Positions 1 through 11,675 of a DNA stretch of 64,000 nt are shown here, piece by piece. The position numbers and the translations under genes are program-made. Position 1 is the first letter of the stretch; every line of letters starts with the position of its first letter. The stretch covers positions 11,229,294 through 11,293,293 of the forward strand of contig NC_045436.1 in NCBI RefSeq assembly GCF_002776525.5, written 5' to 3'. The DNA is from Piliocolobus tephrosceles. Taxonomy: Eukaryota > Chordata > Mammalia > Primates > Cercopithecidae. The notes below the pieces were generated by a model that saw nothing but the letters and a program-made list of their open reading frames with translations, was not told the DNA's origin and made no database searches.

Positions 1-170
1 GATAATTATATGACATAGTTATTTCCAAAAGAGGCACTTGATATTTTTTAAAATTTTATGGTGAAAAGAAAATTGTGTTCTTGTACCATTTACGTTCATT
101 TTATAGGAGGAAAATAAAGAATACCATGGTAGTTAATATGTGGTAATCAAATAAGTTCATCCCTATTTGT

Positions 171-373
171 TTTTTTATTTGTTTATTTTATTTTATTTTT
201 TTATTTTATTTTATTTTTTTTTTTGAGACGGAGTCTCGCTCTGTCGCCCAGGCTGGAGTGCAGTGGCCAGATCTCAGCTCACTGCAAGCTCCGCCTCCCG
301 GGTTTACGCCATTCTCCTGCCTCAGCCTCCGGAGTAGCTGGGACTACAGGCGCCCGCCGCCTCGCCTGGCTAG

Positions 374-404
<31 letters not shown>

Positions 405-528
405 TTTTTTAGTAGAGACGGGGTATCACCGTGTTAGCCAGGATGGTCTCGATCTCCTGACCTTGTGATCCGCCCGTCTCGGCCTCCCAAAGTGCTAGGA
501 TTACAGGCTTGAGCCACCGCGCCCGGCC
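171..528 (-). mobile_element. Young AluY, Old World monkey type, with TSD
   Basis: Seen: a full-length Alu in reverse complement, with a T-rich tail (171-224), 'gagacggagtctcgctctg' at 225 and the element head 'gccaccgcgcccggcc' ending at 528. A perfect 13-bp TSD, 'catccctatttgt', lies at 158-170 and 529-541. The variants 'cgcctggctag' and 'acaggcttgagccaccgcg' resemble the AluYRa group of cercopithecine monkeys. The linker between the monomers has grown into a run of 28 T (376-403). Low divergence and a perfect TSD indicate a fairly recent insertion. The open frame across it is not a gene. Confidence 0.97.
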
Positions 529-571
529 CATCCCTATTTGTAATGTTAATTTACGTTTAAAAGATGGATGG

Positions 572-862
572 GGCCAGGTGCGGTGGCTCACACCTGTAAT
601 CCCAGCACTTTGAGAGGTCGAGGTGGGCAGATCATGAGGTCAGGAAATTGAGACCAGCCTGACAAACATGGTGAAACCCTGTCTCTACTAAAAATACAAA
701 AATTAGCCGGGTGTGATGGCATGTGCCCGTAATCCCAGCTACTCAGGAGACTGAGGCAGGAGAATCACTTGAACCCGGGAGTTGGAGGTTGCAGTGAGCC
801 GAGATCTCACCACTGTACTATAGCCTGGGCGACAGAACGAGACTCCGTCTCAAAAAAAAAAA
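572..862 (+). mobile_element. Alu (AluS/Y type), full length
   Basis: Seen: 'ggccaggtgcggtggctca' at 572, both monomers in order, 'gactccgtctc' and an A tail ending at 862. It is several percent diverged and no clear TSD was found. It faces the Alu at 171-528 in the opposite orientation across a 43-bp spacer. Confidence 0.96.
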
Positions 863-878
863 GGAGGGGATGACTCAT

Positions 879-909
879 TCTCTCTCTCTCTCCTTCCCTC
901 CACCCCTAT

Positions 910-941
<32 letters not shown>

Positions 942-953
942 ACACACACACAC
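879..953. repeat. (TC)n then (AC)n microsatellites
   Basis: A short TC run (879-892), a CT-rich spacer, and an AC run (909-953) broken once by a T. It lies just downstream of the Alu A tail. Confidence 0.95.
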
Positions 954-1856
954 CCCGTCTTCTGATTTTACAAGAAAACAGTGATGCTTAGAAAAATTTC
1001 ATATATCTTGTACAGTTAATTACTGGGAGAGAAAGTACTAGAATCTAGCTCCCCATACCTCTCCTAGGAAAGAAGGTTATAATTTGCACTGAATTTCCAC
1101 ACTCCTCTAGATAACCTTGCAAATGAATACAGCGAGGTCTCAGCCTTGTTTTCCTCTGTTCCGACAAATATTTAAGCTCCAAGCTTATGTATCCTCACCA
1201 GGATCTTAACCCATAGGATCTCATGCCATCCAACATTTCACCCTTTCCAACTTCCCAAACTTTTCTACTTTCTGAAGTCATGCTCTGATATCAGCAAATC
1301 ACCGTCGTGTTTTGCTTAGAAGGGTCCCTTATGTTTTTCATTTAACTGAACCTTGTTTTCCACAGCTTTCAGTCCTGATTTTGTTGCCCCTTGAAAGAAA
1401 TGTTTTTTAGTCATTTGGTTTGGTTTTCTTTTTCCTCCCAAGGTACCCTAAAAAGCACAGGTTTGCTGGTGGGCTAGGCATTATCTTACTCCCTGACTGC
1501 TGCTGCTTCCAAATTTTAGCACTTTTCCTTCAAACACCTTTTGTTGTGATCACTTAAGTATCTTCAGGCTAATTCTATTCTATTTCAAGTTTTCAGAAAC
1601 AAGCCAAATAGGTTTCCCTGTACTGCTACCAGCATTCATGCTTAATAACAGATGGATGAAAGCAATTCACCTGAAACTCTCGCCTGTTATTTGAAATTTG
1701 AAATTTTCACCTTAGTAATCTTTGACTTTATCACCCCCATATCTCTTAACATACAGAATCAGATCCTAGATTCTGACACCATTCATGATTTCACAGTCCT
1801 CAACCTTTCAATTTTAAATAGACTACTCTGCATATTTTTCCAGTTTATTTACTTTA
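954..1856. other. Single-copy DNA, no feature recognised
   Basis: About 0.9 kb of AT-rich sequence with pyrimidine-rich patches. I see no repeat family, exon or RNA gene. The 69-codon frame at 1652-1861 runs into the flank of the next Alu monomer and is treated as chance. Confidence 0.6.
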
Positions 1857-1872
1857 TCTAGTGAGACCATCT

Positions 1873-2052
1873 CTGGGTTTTGTTTGTTTGTTTGTTTGGA
1901 CAGAGGGACAGAGTCTCACTGTCACCTAGGCAGCTGGAGGTGCAGTGGCACCATCACCGCTCACCACAACCTCTGCCTCTTGGGCTCAAATGATTTTCCC
2001 ATCTTAGCTTCCCAAATAGCAAGGGCTAAAGGTATGAGCCTTGGCGTGCTGC
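1873..2052 (-). mobile_element. Fossil Alu monomer (FRAM-like) with perfect TSD
   Basis: Seen: a (TTTG)n tail at 1879-1899, then 'acagagtctcactgtcacc', and a single diverged right-monomer-like body ending near 2052. Nothing corresponds to a second monomer. A perfect 16-bp TSD, 'tctagtgagaccatct', lies at 1857-1872 and 2053-2068. Known: free Alu monomers predate dimeric Alu. An internally deleted AluJ is the alternative. Confidence 0.85.
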
Positions 2053-2180
2053 TCTAGTGAGACCATCTTAATAAACATTTGATTCACTTGAGTCCTCCAT
2101 TGGCCAAAACAATTCTCTCTAACCATCTCAAAATCTTTATGGATTTACAAAGTATTCCCTCTCTACCTTATTTAAAGTAA

Positions 2181-2440
2181 GGTAGTCATTATTAAAGTCA
2201 GTCATTGTCACTACTCAGTACAATTATCCCTTGAAACTTTATTTACAATATTCTTTATTGGTTGAAAATATGTCATACAATTATTTGTTTATTCAGTGCT
2301 GCCTCTGGTTACTTTAATGTAAGCTCTCTGAAGACAGAGATTTTTCTCTCATTTCCCATTCCATCCCCAGGGTTTGGCAAACAGTAGGCTATGTATTATT
2401 TATTCAATTAATATATAATTAAATAAATGAATGAACGAAC
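2181..2440 (+). mobile_element. L2 LINE, 3' end relic
   Basis: Seen: degenerate matches to the L2 3' end in the right order: 'aatgtaagctctctgaag', 'catccccagggtttggc', 'aaacagtaggct' and a final 'aataaatgaatgaac'. The upstream limit is approximate. Confidence 0.75.
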
Positions 2441-4472
2441 CAGTTGTCATTTCCACTCTACTGTATGTATTAAGATTTTGAAACTATTCTACATTAATAT
2501 TTTAGTTATACTTAAAACCATACACTACTGTTTTAATTATGGCTTACTATATTACACATACATAATTATTTTAGAACAATGTATAGTTTATTTTGCTCTT
2601 AAACTTGATATTTTGAAATAATAATTTCCTTAATTATTATTTATCAACAATACTCATGTAAGTTAAAGATATTAGAAGCATAGAAGCTAATATTGAAATT
2701 AAACGTTATTCTTTGAAATTGCATTATATTCTCTTTAATAAATTGTGCTAATGCAAATTATGTACTGTGAAAAATTAAACACAATCTTGTCAGGCTAAGT
2801 AAGAGACTAATAAATATAGTATGTAGCATTTATTTTTATGACCTCATTGGTTATCCTGAAGTATATATTTATACACATTTCTTTACATATGCAATGTTAC
2901 ACAGAGTAAACTTAATGGGTGATTCAAGCGATTTTTAAAGCTTTTCTTTTTTTTTTAATCTAAGTGAATTTCACCTACTGCACAAGTTTCCTATAAATCT
3001 AGCCTCCATATACATGCAATTCTATTTTTTCTGAATTGTAACAATTACGAGGCCAAGGATTTGGCAAAGCTTAAAGACAGATTGCTGTTTGCCTTATAAA
3101 TTCAAATTTCCTTGAAGTAAAATGTGCTTACTTTAGATGAAAAATAAAGACATAGCCCAAAATATTTGGATAGGATAATATTGTACAGATACAAGAAATT
3201 ATTAAATAATAACACTTGGAGTTACATTTATAATAATATGGTACATAAATACAACAGTTTAGTGAGGTTATTTACATGGAGAACATTTATTCCATTTTAA
3301 ATTTTTCTTATATCCTACAACAGTGAATGTAATTGTATAGATGTTATTATCCAGGAAACATTGTTCATAGTTTCTATGCTCTCGTCATATTCTTTGAGTG
3401 ACTCTCCTTATTTATCATCATAGTGCCTTCTAATCTTTTCTATACTCTTTAATTCCTGCAGATAATCTCAACTGTATCTACTTTCATATTGAGAAATAGT
3501 TAATTGTCTTTTCCTGTCCTCCTCTGATTCTAGCCCATGTTCTATGGCACGATACATTTCACAACCAAATGTTTACTTCAGGTATTTAATCTAATCAAGA
3601 CAAAAGAGTTTAATTTCTAAGTGAAATCTGGATTCCTCAGTAATCCTCCTCCATTATTTCAAAACTATTATAATAGGCTGTAATGACATGTACTAGAAAT
3701 TGAAATGAAATAACAGGAACAATAATCATAATAAAATTTATTTAATTTGTTTGTGTTGCTGAATTTGTTCCAGATACGCTGTTTCCATCAGTTTATTTAA
3801 TATTATCAAATATTATTGGCTAAAATATAATTTCAATTCTCTAGAAAGAATGTCCAGTCACAGAGAAAGTCTAACTCCACGGATCTCGTAATGTTTGTGC
3901 TCTACTGCCCCTTTCCATGTAGAAACAGTGAGCTTGATTTACTGGTATGTTGGTACAGTGTTTCAGTGAGAGTTAGGGGATGGTGCAATATTATTGATGC
4001 TTTTAATGGGGAGATAAAAATGAAAGAAAAGTAAAACTGTGGAGAAATAAGACAAAGAATGTAAACAGGAATTTCATAGACACTATGTGCATATGAAATG
4101 ATCCAGATTTAATGTTTCTCTTTTAACATGCAACTTAAGGATTTGTTGAGTGTTTGTAAAATATTTGCAAAAGTAAATATCTGGAGTAGTAGTTATACTG
4201 TTTATAATTCCTGTAGCATCTGCTTTTTAAAAACACAGAATACACTATTTTAAATAAATTATACATTAGAGGAATAACATTCTCAATAAATAATGTCCAT
4301 TATATTCCTGTAGTATGAAATTTTTTTTTTAGCAGAAATAAATTAGCTTCCTCAATAGCTGCCTTCTTTTCAATCAGGAGCCCAAAACGTAACTTTTTAT
4401 TCTACACTGTTACTTTCTTTTTCTTTATTTTTATTTTTTTACTGTACTTCAAATATACATGGAGACACACAC
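2441..4472. other. Single-copy AT-rich DNA
   Basis: About 2 kb with no repeat family, exon or RNA gene that I recognise. Short T runs occur at 2947-2957 and 4320-4330. Confidence 0.55.
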
Positions 4473-4500
4473 CTGTACACACACACACACACACACACAC
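4473..4500. repeat. (CA)n microsatellite
   Basis: Uninterrupted CA dinucleotides, then 'aaaactcaattc'. The 387 bp that follow, up to 4887, hold nothing recognised. Confidence 0.9.
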
Positions 4501-4901
4501 AAAACTCAATTCAGTGAATCATGTCAATTGTCTTTGTACTACATAGAACAGCTTTGTAGTTGAAAGAACCCAATCCTGGTGGCATCTCTTCATATTAAGT
4601 CCCTGTCACATTATGTTGCAATAGATCTGTTGACATGTTAATCTCCCACACTTGAGTTTTTGAAAACAAGAGGAATAAAAAAAAATAAATTTACCAATAG
4701 CCAAATTGGTATTATCTATGGCATGACAACAGATATTTCATTTTATTTTCTTCTGCAATTATTAGCTCATCCAATTTTAACTTTACATGGTTTCCTGGGT
4801 TAAGAACTAACCATCCTAGTTTTAGTCAATATACCACATTCTAGTATTCTACCTAAACATTTCACTATAATATCCCCTCCCCAAGTTGAGAGCTCACATG
4901 T

Positions 4902-5217
4902 AATTTCTAAATTTACTATTCATTTATTATTATTATAATTTATTATTATTATACTTTAAGTTCTAGGATACATGTGCACAGCGTGTAGATTTCTTACATA
5001 TGTATCCATGTGCCATGTTGGTGTGCTGCACCCGTTAACTCGTCATTTACATTAGGTATCTCTCCTAATGCTATCTATCACTCTCCCTTCCCCCCTTCCC
5101 CAAAATAAGACCCGGTGTGTGATGTTCCCCTTCCTGTGTCCAAGTGTTCTCATTGTTCAATTCCCACCTGTGAGTGAGAACATGCGGTGTTTGGTTTTCT
5201 GTCCTTGCGATAGTTTG
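4902..5217 (-). mobile_element. 5'-truncated L1P 3' end with TSD
   Basis: Seen in reverse complement: the L1 tail ('actttaagttctagg' and 'acatgtgcac'), then 3' UTR, then the last ORF2 codons, breaking off at 'gcgatagttt'. A 14-bp TSD, 'gagagctcacatgt', lies at 4888-4901 and 5218-5231. On the element strand the A-rich TAA tail is followed by about 22 extra bases before the TSD (4902-4924), possibly a short 3' transduction. The 68-codon frame here is a shadow. Confidence 0.92.
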
Positions 5218-5231
5218 GAGAGCTCACATGT

Positions 5232-7826
5232 GAAATATATTCATCCCCAAGAAGCCTGTCTATTCATCTCTTGAGAGGTAATAGCTTCCATGTTGAATTT
5301 TCAAGAAATGCTCATAGAGGCACTAAGTGACTTGACATCTATTCCTTATGGTCACTACAGTTATATAGCAGATTACCCTAGCAAAAAACAGAGTCGCACA
5401 GGCTCTTCTGTCATTTATTTTAACTTGGTATATATATAGAGCTGTACTCACAAAAGGTACCAATAATTTTCATGATAATGACAACATGTATTGTTTTTCT
5501 AAGCAGAAATCGAGTATTTGGGAGTTGTGTATGATAACTTTTGCCCCTTCCATTCTTCCCCATGCAGTGTTACATTTAAACTCGGTGACTTTTTTATAAT
5601 TCGGGAAGTAAAATTGCTCTGAGCTTTAATTCTCTTGTTCAGTATATATTGATTTTATATTTGTTTGTTTTGAGATTAAATACGACCAGAGGAAAGATGA
5701 CTTTCCTTAGAAGCCTTTGAACTGAAGTATTATAATTTTAAAATATGTAAATAATTTTCAACTTGTCTTAGTTTGCAAATGTTTATAAAATATTATTTTA
5801 TGCAGCAGTGCACACTTGAGACTTTTCAGCTTCACAAAGGATCAAAAATCCAAATTTACTTTCATTATCAACTCTCAAAAGAACTATATGTCATCAGTGT
5901 ACTTAATATTAAAAATTACCCAGTCCTAACTGTCTTTTAAATGAAATCAGAGCATATGGTAAAACCTACCTCCTATTTTTCTGCTGTATATTTAAAATGT
6001 GTGTAAATTAATAGAATTATCTAAGAAATGTTTTAATCAAGGTTTCTGCATTATATTTTGTTTAAATAATATTTGTTGAGGCAAAAACAGTTAGTATTAA
6101 AATGCACTAATAGAATCTAATACTTAAATATATTAATTTCAAAGTATCACAGATGATAAATACCAGTTTGTGCATATGTCAAGAGACATTGAAAGTTAAA
6201 GAATTAAAATGTAAATAGGAAGAAAGGATGTACATTTTTAAATATTTATTTCTATGGTAATAAATTAAAACAAAAGGCAGGAACAGTGAAATTTTATCTC
6301 AATATGTCATATTATTTAATTTTCAATATGGTTGTCATCTTTTGAAGTGCTATTGATTATATATTTGTTAAATTCAGCATTGTTGTGCAGTATGCATATT
6401 TCCACAATTCAATGTGTTTTTTAAAATGATTTTTTTCTTCCCTTTCTCTTTCAGAACCACAAGAAATATATCTGAAAAGCAATTCAAGGCTAATGTAACA
6501 ACAAGGTTACAAATCTAAACATACAAGTCAGAACAGAAAAGTTACAGTTCTCATGGTAACATTGTATCATCAGCATTATATGGCTTGCACAATAAAATAT
6601 GTATTTAGAAACCTAACTGGTAATTTAAAATACCACATGTTATATATATTAAATGAGGATAAGTTAACATTCCTAGGAGAGCCTTAGTTTACCAAGTTTT
6701 GTATATGCATGCCTTAAATTAATAACATTGTACTATTAGAAGGTTCTGATCTACAGTTACAGTCACCCAATTCTTTTCCCCTTTCCTATCTGTTCATGGA
6801 TTCACCACTATAAAACTGAGTACAAAGGATTGGAAATGTGTTGAGATGATAGGTTTTATGCATTATAATATTAGCCTCAGCATTTTTTCTAGGATATTGC
6901 TCTACTATTTTATGATACTGTGGTAACTCTACATCTGTTAAAACAACAGCAACAAATTAGATGGGAAGCCATACCACTAGTGTATCAAGATGCAAAGTTT
7001 CCCTTCTTGAATTCTAAGTAAAACATTTATGAACTTATTTAAATAATAATGAGGTGGAATCCTCATAGTGCCATTGTTTAAGAATTATGCCACATACGTA
7101 ATACTAGACGGACTCCTCATTTTAGGAGACCTAAGTTTCCAGCTGAGAACCAGATTCCATGTCACACAGACCAGTCCGGGTTATTCAACTGCAGGACACA
7201 CTGACATAGATGCATCTAGTTTTTGATTTATAAAACTGTTTGTTACACAAAACCTTTTGATATGCAACCTTATATGCAAGTGGGTATATAAACATATACA
7301 TATATACACTATACCATTAATATTTCAATACTTAGGGGATTTTTCCAAATCTGATGGTATCAGAATTAATTTATGATATCATTTCTAACATATAGGCAGT
7401 ATATTTATAGTCTCACTCACATAAATCTGCATATGTAAACTAAATTAAATTTGTAGAGAAATGTTTATTTTTGGAAAGCTTTGTATTAGAAGTGTTTTCA
7501 TTTTTAGGTTCTGAAGATGTGTTGAGTGCTCAATGAGGTGCATGGTATTGGAGACAATAAAAGTCACAATTTTTATGGGATTAGGATTGAAACTTTTGGC
7601 TATTTTATTTTCTGGCCAACTTCAGTTACAGCCAACATAAATATGCCTACTGTTTTGTGTTCCTTGTTTCTCTTCTCTACAATGAATGATCAGGGCGTAA
7701 AAGGTTATATGTATTCACTTTTAAAAATATAATGTATACCATATGATTGGAGAAGGCCAAAAAATAGGATACTCTTTTTATAGGTCTCAGTTGCATTTTT
7801 TGGAAATATTCAAATATTCAAGAGCT
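5232..7826. other. Single-copy AT-rich DNA
   Basis: About 2.6 kb without a recognised repeat. One splice-acceptor-like pyrimidine tract ends in cag at 6454, and an AATAAA lies at 6591 (see findings). There are no long frames apart from a 68-codon frame at 7526-7732 that I take as chance. Confidence 0.55.
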
Positions 7827-8108
7827 GCCAGGTGTGTTGGCTCACATCTGTAACGTCAACACTTTTGAAGTCTGCGGCAAGAGGATTGCTTCAGACCGTG
7901 AATTCAAGGCTGTTGTGAGCTATGATAGAGCCACTGCACTCCAGCCAGGGTGACAGAGTGAAACCTTGATTCAAGGCTGCTGTGAGCTGTGATAGAGATA
8001 CTGCACCCCAGCCAGCCTGACATACTGAGACCCTGATTCTAAGCTGCTGTGAGCTATGATAGAGACACTGCCCTCCAGTCAGGGTGATAGAGTGAGACTG
8101 TGTTTCTA
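7827..8108 (+). mobile_element. Fossil Alu monomer with triplicated 3' part
   Basis: Seen: a diverged Alu head ('gccaggtgtgttggctcaca'), then FAM/FRAM-like sequence including 'gtgagctatgatagagcc' and 'actgcactccagcc'. The 3' part occurs three times in tandem with an exact 67-bp period (7902-7968, 7969-8035, 8036-8102). The open frame on the minus strand crosses the copies in different phases and is not a gene. Confidence 0.85.
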
Positions 8109-8686
8109 AAACTACATTTGTGTGTATATACATTTGTCTATATATCCATACACACACGAATGAGCATTTATTAAATACTGTTGCTGTCTCTGCACATTAC
8201 TCATGACTCTGAGTGAGGGCAGAAATGCAAAAGAAGCAATCCAGTCTTTAGATGACATTTTATTTGGAAGTTAAATTATATAAATTACTGATTGAAATTT
8301 AAATTAGCAAAAACCAGACTGGCTCTTTCTTCATCAAAAAAATTTAGAACCGTAAATATCCCAGTATCTGTGAAGCACTGGTGCAGTGTCAGTATCTCGT
8401 AAGTTACTGAAAAGCCAAGTACCCCATGTGTACTTAGTAAATCCTGCTATGTGGAAATATTTTCTATAAAGATAATGAAGTACTGTTGTAATATTTGACA
8501 CACTGCTATATAAATGGATTGATATGTAAAAAGATGCCCTTTAAAATGTTCAAAACTTGGTAAGGATCTTTAACTATAATCCTCTATACCACTGAACTTC
8601 TTAGATATTAAGTTTTAATGCCACCATGAAAACATTAGTGTAAAAGAGGCTTCTATGGCAACTAGGCTCACAGTCATTTTACATGG
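8103..8686. other. Single-copy AT-rich DNA
   Basis: No repeat, exon or RNA gene recognised in this interval. Confidence 0.55.
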
Positions 8687-9233
8687 AGTATTAGTTTACT
8701 GATGCTGTTGTAATAAGTCACCACACATTTAGTGATTTAAAACAACGAGAAGGTATTATAATTCAAAAAATAGTCAGAAATCTCTAATAGGTTGGCAGGG
8801 CTGAGTTCCTTCTGAAAGTTCTATAGGACGATCTTCTTCCTTTCCTTTTCCAGCTTCTAGAGGTTTCCTGCATTCCCTGGCTGTGGGTCCCTTCTTCCAT
8901 CCTAAAGGCTGGCAGTTGTGGCATCATCATATCTGACTGTCTCTTTCTATGACCTGTTCCCATCTTCCAGTCTCCTTCACTCCATCTGCTTCCATCATCA
9001 CATTGCCTTTTTTAACTCTCACTCTCTTGCCTCCCTCTCAGAAGGACCCTTGTGATTACACAGAACTCACCCAGATAATCTAGAATAATCTTCCCTTCTC
9101 ATAATCCTTAATATACTGGCAAAGCAAAATAGCATATTCACAGGACCCGGGGATTATATTAGGTAATGTTTTCACATATTCTGGGAATTAGGATGTGGAT
9201 ATTTTTGGGGAACTATTAATTCAGCCTACCACA
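8687..9233 (-). mobile_element. MLT1-like (ERVL-MaLR) LTR
   Basis: Seen in reverse complement: the 3' edge 'gtattagtttactgatgctg', 'gatttaaaacaac', the body 'ccagcttctagaggtttcc', 'acccagataatctagaat', and the far edge 'cagcctaccaca'. The order matches a whole LTR of the old mammalian MaLR group. No interior domain is attached and no 5-bp TSD could be confirmed. The subfamily is uncertain. Confidence 0.75.
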
Positions 9234-10649
9234 GATAGAAAATGATGTCCAAAAATAAAGCCCAAAAAGAAGGGCAGAGGAGATGGATTAATGCTAGGTG
9301 TCTGTTTGGTGGAATTCTTCATCTTATTTATGGTATTCTTACTTCTAAATTGAAAATTCTGAATTACAGAATTAGAAATTAGGTACATTGAAGAAGTTCC
9401 TCAATCTTGGCAAAACCATGTAAATCTAAGAGGATTAACTGAGAAGAAATTATGACTTACTATGAATATCATTAAAACACAGAATTAATGTTTTTGGAAG
9501 TCTCATAATTTTGGCTCTCTCCTCATAGAACTAAATGATTATTTTCAAAAGAAAAAAGATAAAATAATGATTCTCATGTGATTATAAAATGAATATGTGC
9601 TAAAGATTTGAATTAACTCATTATTAATGAGGAAACTGGAGGATTGTTGTCCCACTCAATTGAGAACTCAAAAGAACCACAAATTTATATGAAGTAAAAG
9701 AACATTAAATAAATTACAAATGAGTGTGGAACTAGTTTTGTAAACTAAATAGAAGGAAGTCAATTGAACATTCACTAGAAAGAGTACATTTGCCTATCTA
9801 TAAACAATAATTATGTGCATTGCTCTTAGTTACAATTTACAGAACTTAAAATAGCACAAAGCCAATAAAATTTGAGAATCAGATGACTTGGATGAGTGTG
9901 CTTTAAGCAATAAATGGTTTTTCATTACAGACAATCTATTATTTTGTTTCTTATCTTTTCTCTATTCCAAATGTCCTTATCAAACTAAAGTTCGTTTTAC
10001 TTCTTTTTGTAGATTCATGCATAGTAAAACTCTGTTAGCAGCATCTAATTTATTCTTTTTTCCTAGCATCATCAACATTGATACGGGGGCATTATTATTA
10101 TTTTTAGGTAGACAACTTCATAGTTAAACAGAATTGGTAAACTCATACTTCTGTTAAAAAGAAAATTTGCTTTATACTATAATTAAGGAGTGTGGCAATT
10201 GCTTAGCTTGCCTTATCTTTTTTGGCCATAAAAATAGCTTAGGGAATAAATAATAACAATTTGCCTCCCTATTCTTGTATAGGGAAACAAATCATTCTAA
10301 AGAAGACATGTTCTAATAATGCTCATACTTTAATAAATATGATCATGAGAAGCATACTTCTCCCTCCGTTTCCAGAAGACAGAATATGTCTCTGGCCCTC
10401 TTTGGAGAGACAATGAGAGGTGAGACCGTACTCTTCGCTGCTAGAACCCACACACTGAGAAAAAGTTGTTGAAGCTGCTCAACAAATATTTGTTGAATGG
10501 AGAAAATTTCTGGACACTGGTATTTTATTTTAAGAAATCTATATCAATGTCACCTTAGATTGTTCAAAACTAATTTAGGATTTTTTTATGATGGAATCAT
10601 AACGTATTCCACCGTAGACTGTAATTTGGGTTTTACACAGTTTTAAGTG
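9234..10649. other. Single-copy DNA between two LTR relics
   Basis: 1.4 kb with no MaLR interior blocks, so the LTRs on either side are unlikely to be one provirus. A short 'tcaacaaatatttgttgaat' near 10,479 resembles an L2 tail but is too short to call. The 79-codon frame at 9888-10127 is taken as chance. Confidence 0.5.
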
Positions 10650-11535
10650 GTTTATTAGTTTACTATTGCTATATATAAAACAAACTACCACAAATTTAGC
10701 TGTTTAAAACAACAGCTGCTTATTGGCTCATAGTTTGGGAGGTCAGAAATTTGGAAAGTTGATGTGTTTTCTGCTCAGGTACTCACAAGGCTGAAATCGG
10801 GTGTTGACCTGCTGCATTCTCAGCTGCAGCACAAGGGCCCTCTTCCGAGCAGATTCAGATTGGTGAAAGAATCCAGTTCCTCTCTGGCTACTGGCTGCAG
10901 GTCACTCTCACGGCCTCCTACATCCTCAAACCAGCCTTGGAAACTCTCTGGGGCTTCAAGTCTTCTCAGGCTTTGTATCTCTTTCACCAGCAAGAACCAA
11001 TATGCTTCTTTGTTTTTTTGATTGTTTGTTTGTTTGTTTTGAGACGGAGTCTCGCTCTGGCGCCCAGGCTGGAGTGTAGTGGCGCGATCTCGGCTCACTG
11101 CAAGCTCCGCCTCCCGGGTTCCCGCCATTCTCCTGCCTCAGCCTCCAGAGTAGCTGGGACTACAGGCGCCACCACCACGCCCGGCTAATTTGTTGTATTT
11201 TTAGTAGAGACGGGGTTTCACCCTGTTAGCCAGGATGGTCTCCATCTCCTGACCTCGTGATCCTCCCACCTCAGCCTCCCAAAGTGCTGGGATTACAAGC
11301 CTGAGCCACTGTACTCGGCGCTTCTTATTTTAAAGGCCTAACTTGATCAGATCAACACACCGGGGTAATCTCCATTTCTTAAAGTTTACTGTGCTGTGCA
11401 ACAGAACTTAGCTATATGGTGGGAGCGGCTACCTCGTCATACTTACAGTTCAAACCCACAGGCAAGGAGAGTCAATTATACAGAGCATATACACCAGAGG
11501 GTGGGAATCTTGGGGGATATCTTTAAATCTTCCTG
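10650..11535 (-). mobile_element. MLT1-like LTR, split by an AluY
   Basis: Seen in reverse complement: the edge 'ttattagtttactattgct', 'gtttaaaacaacagctgc', 'tactcacaaggctgaaatc', 'ccttggaaactctctgggg', then the Alu, then 'ttgatcagatcaacacacc' and 'acaccagagggtgggaatct'. The two halves join across 11011-11319. The subfamily is uncertain. Overlapping frames on both strands (10764-11188) are shadows. Confidence 0.7.
11011..11319 (-). mobile_element. AluY inside the LTR
   Basis: Seen: T-rich tail with (TTTG)n, 'gagacggagtctcgctctgg', both monomers, and the degraded head 'gagccactgtactcggc'. The TSD is short, 'gcttctt' (11004-11010 and 11320-11326). Confidence 0.95.
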
Positions 11536-11675
11536 TTGCTGGTAGCTTAATACATTTCAAACATCTTAAATAGCTTTTATAATTTTGGTAATTATTATCA
11601 TCCATTGCTGTTAAAGACATTTTTTTGCGTGATCACTTTTTTTCAGACAGTGTAGGAAATTTAGTGATCCATCTT

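Noticed and set aside
9234..10649. Possible MaLR interior between two minus-strand LTR relics
   Set aside because: None of the expected interior phrases are present and the LTRs look like different subtypes, so they are separate insertions.
10764..11188. Overlapping open frames of 83-102 codons on both strands
   Set aside because: They run across an MLT1-like LTR and an inserted AluY. The amino-acid strings are Alu shadows.
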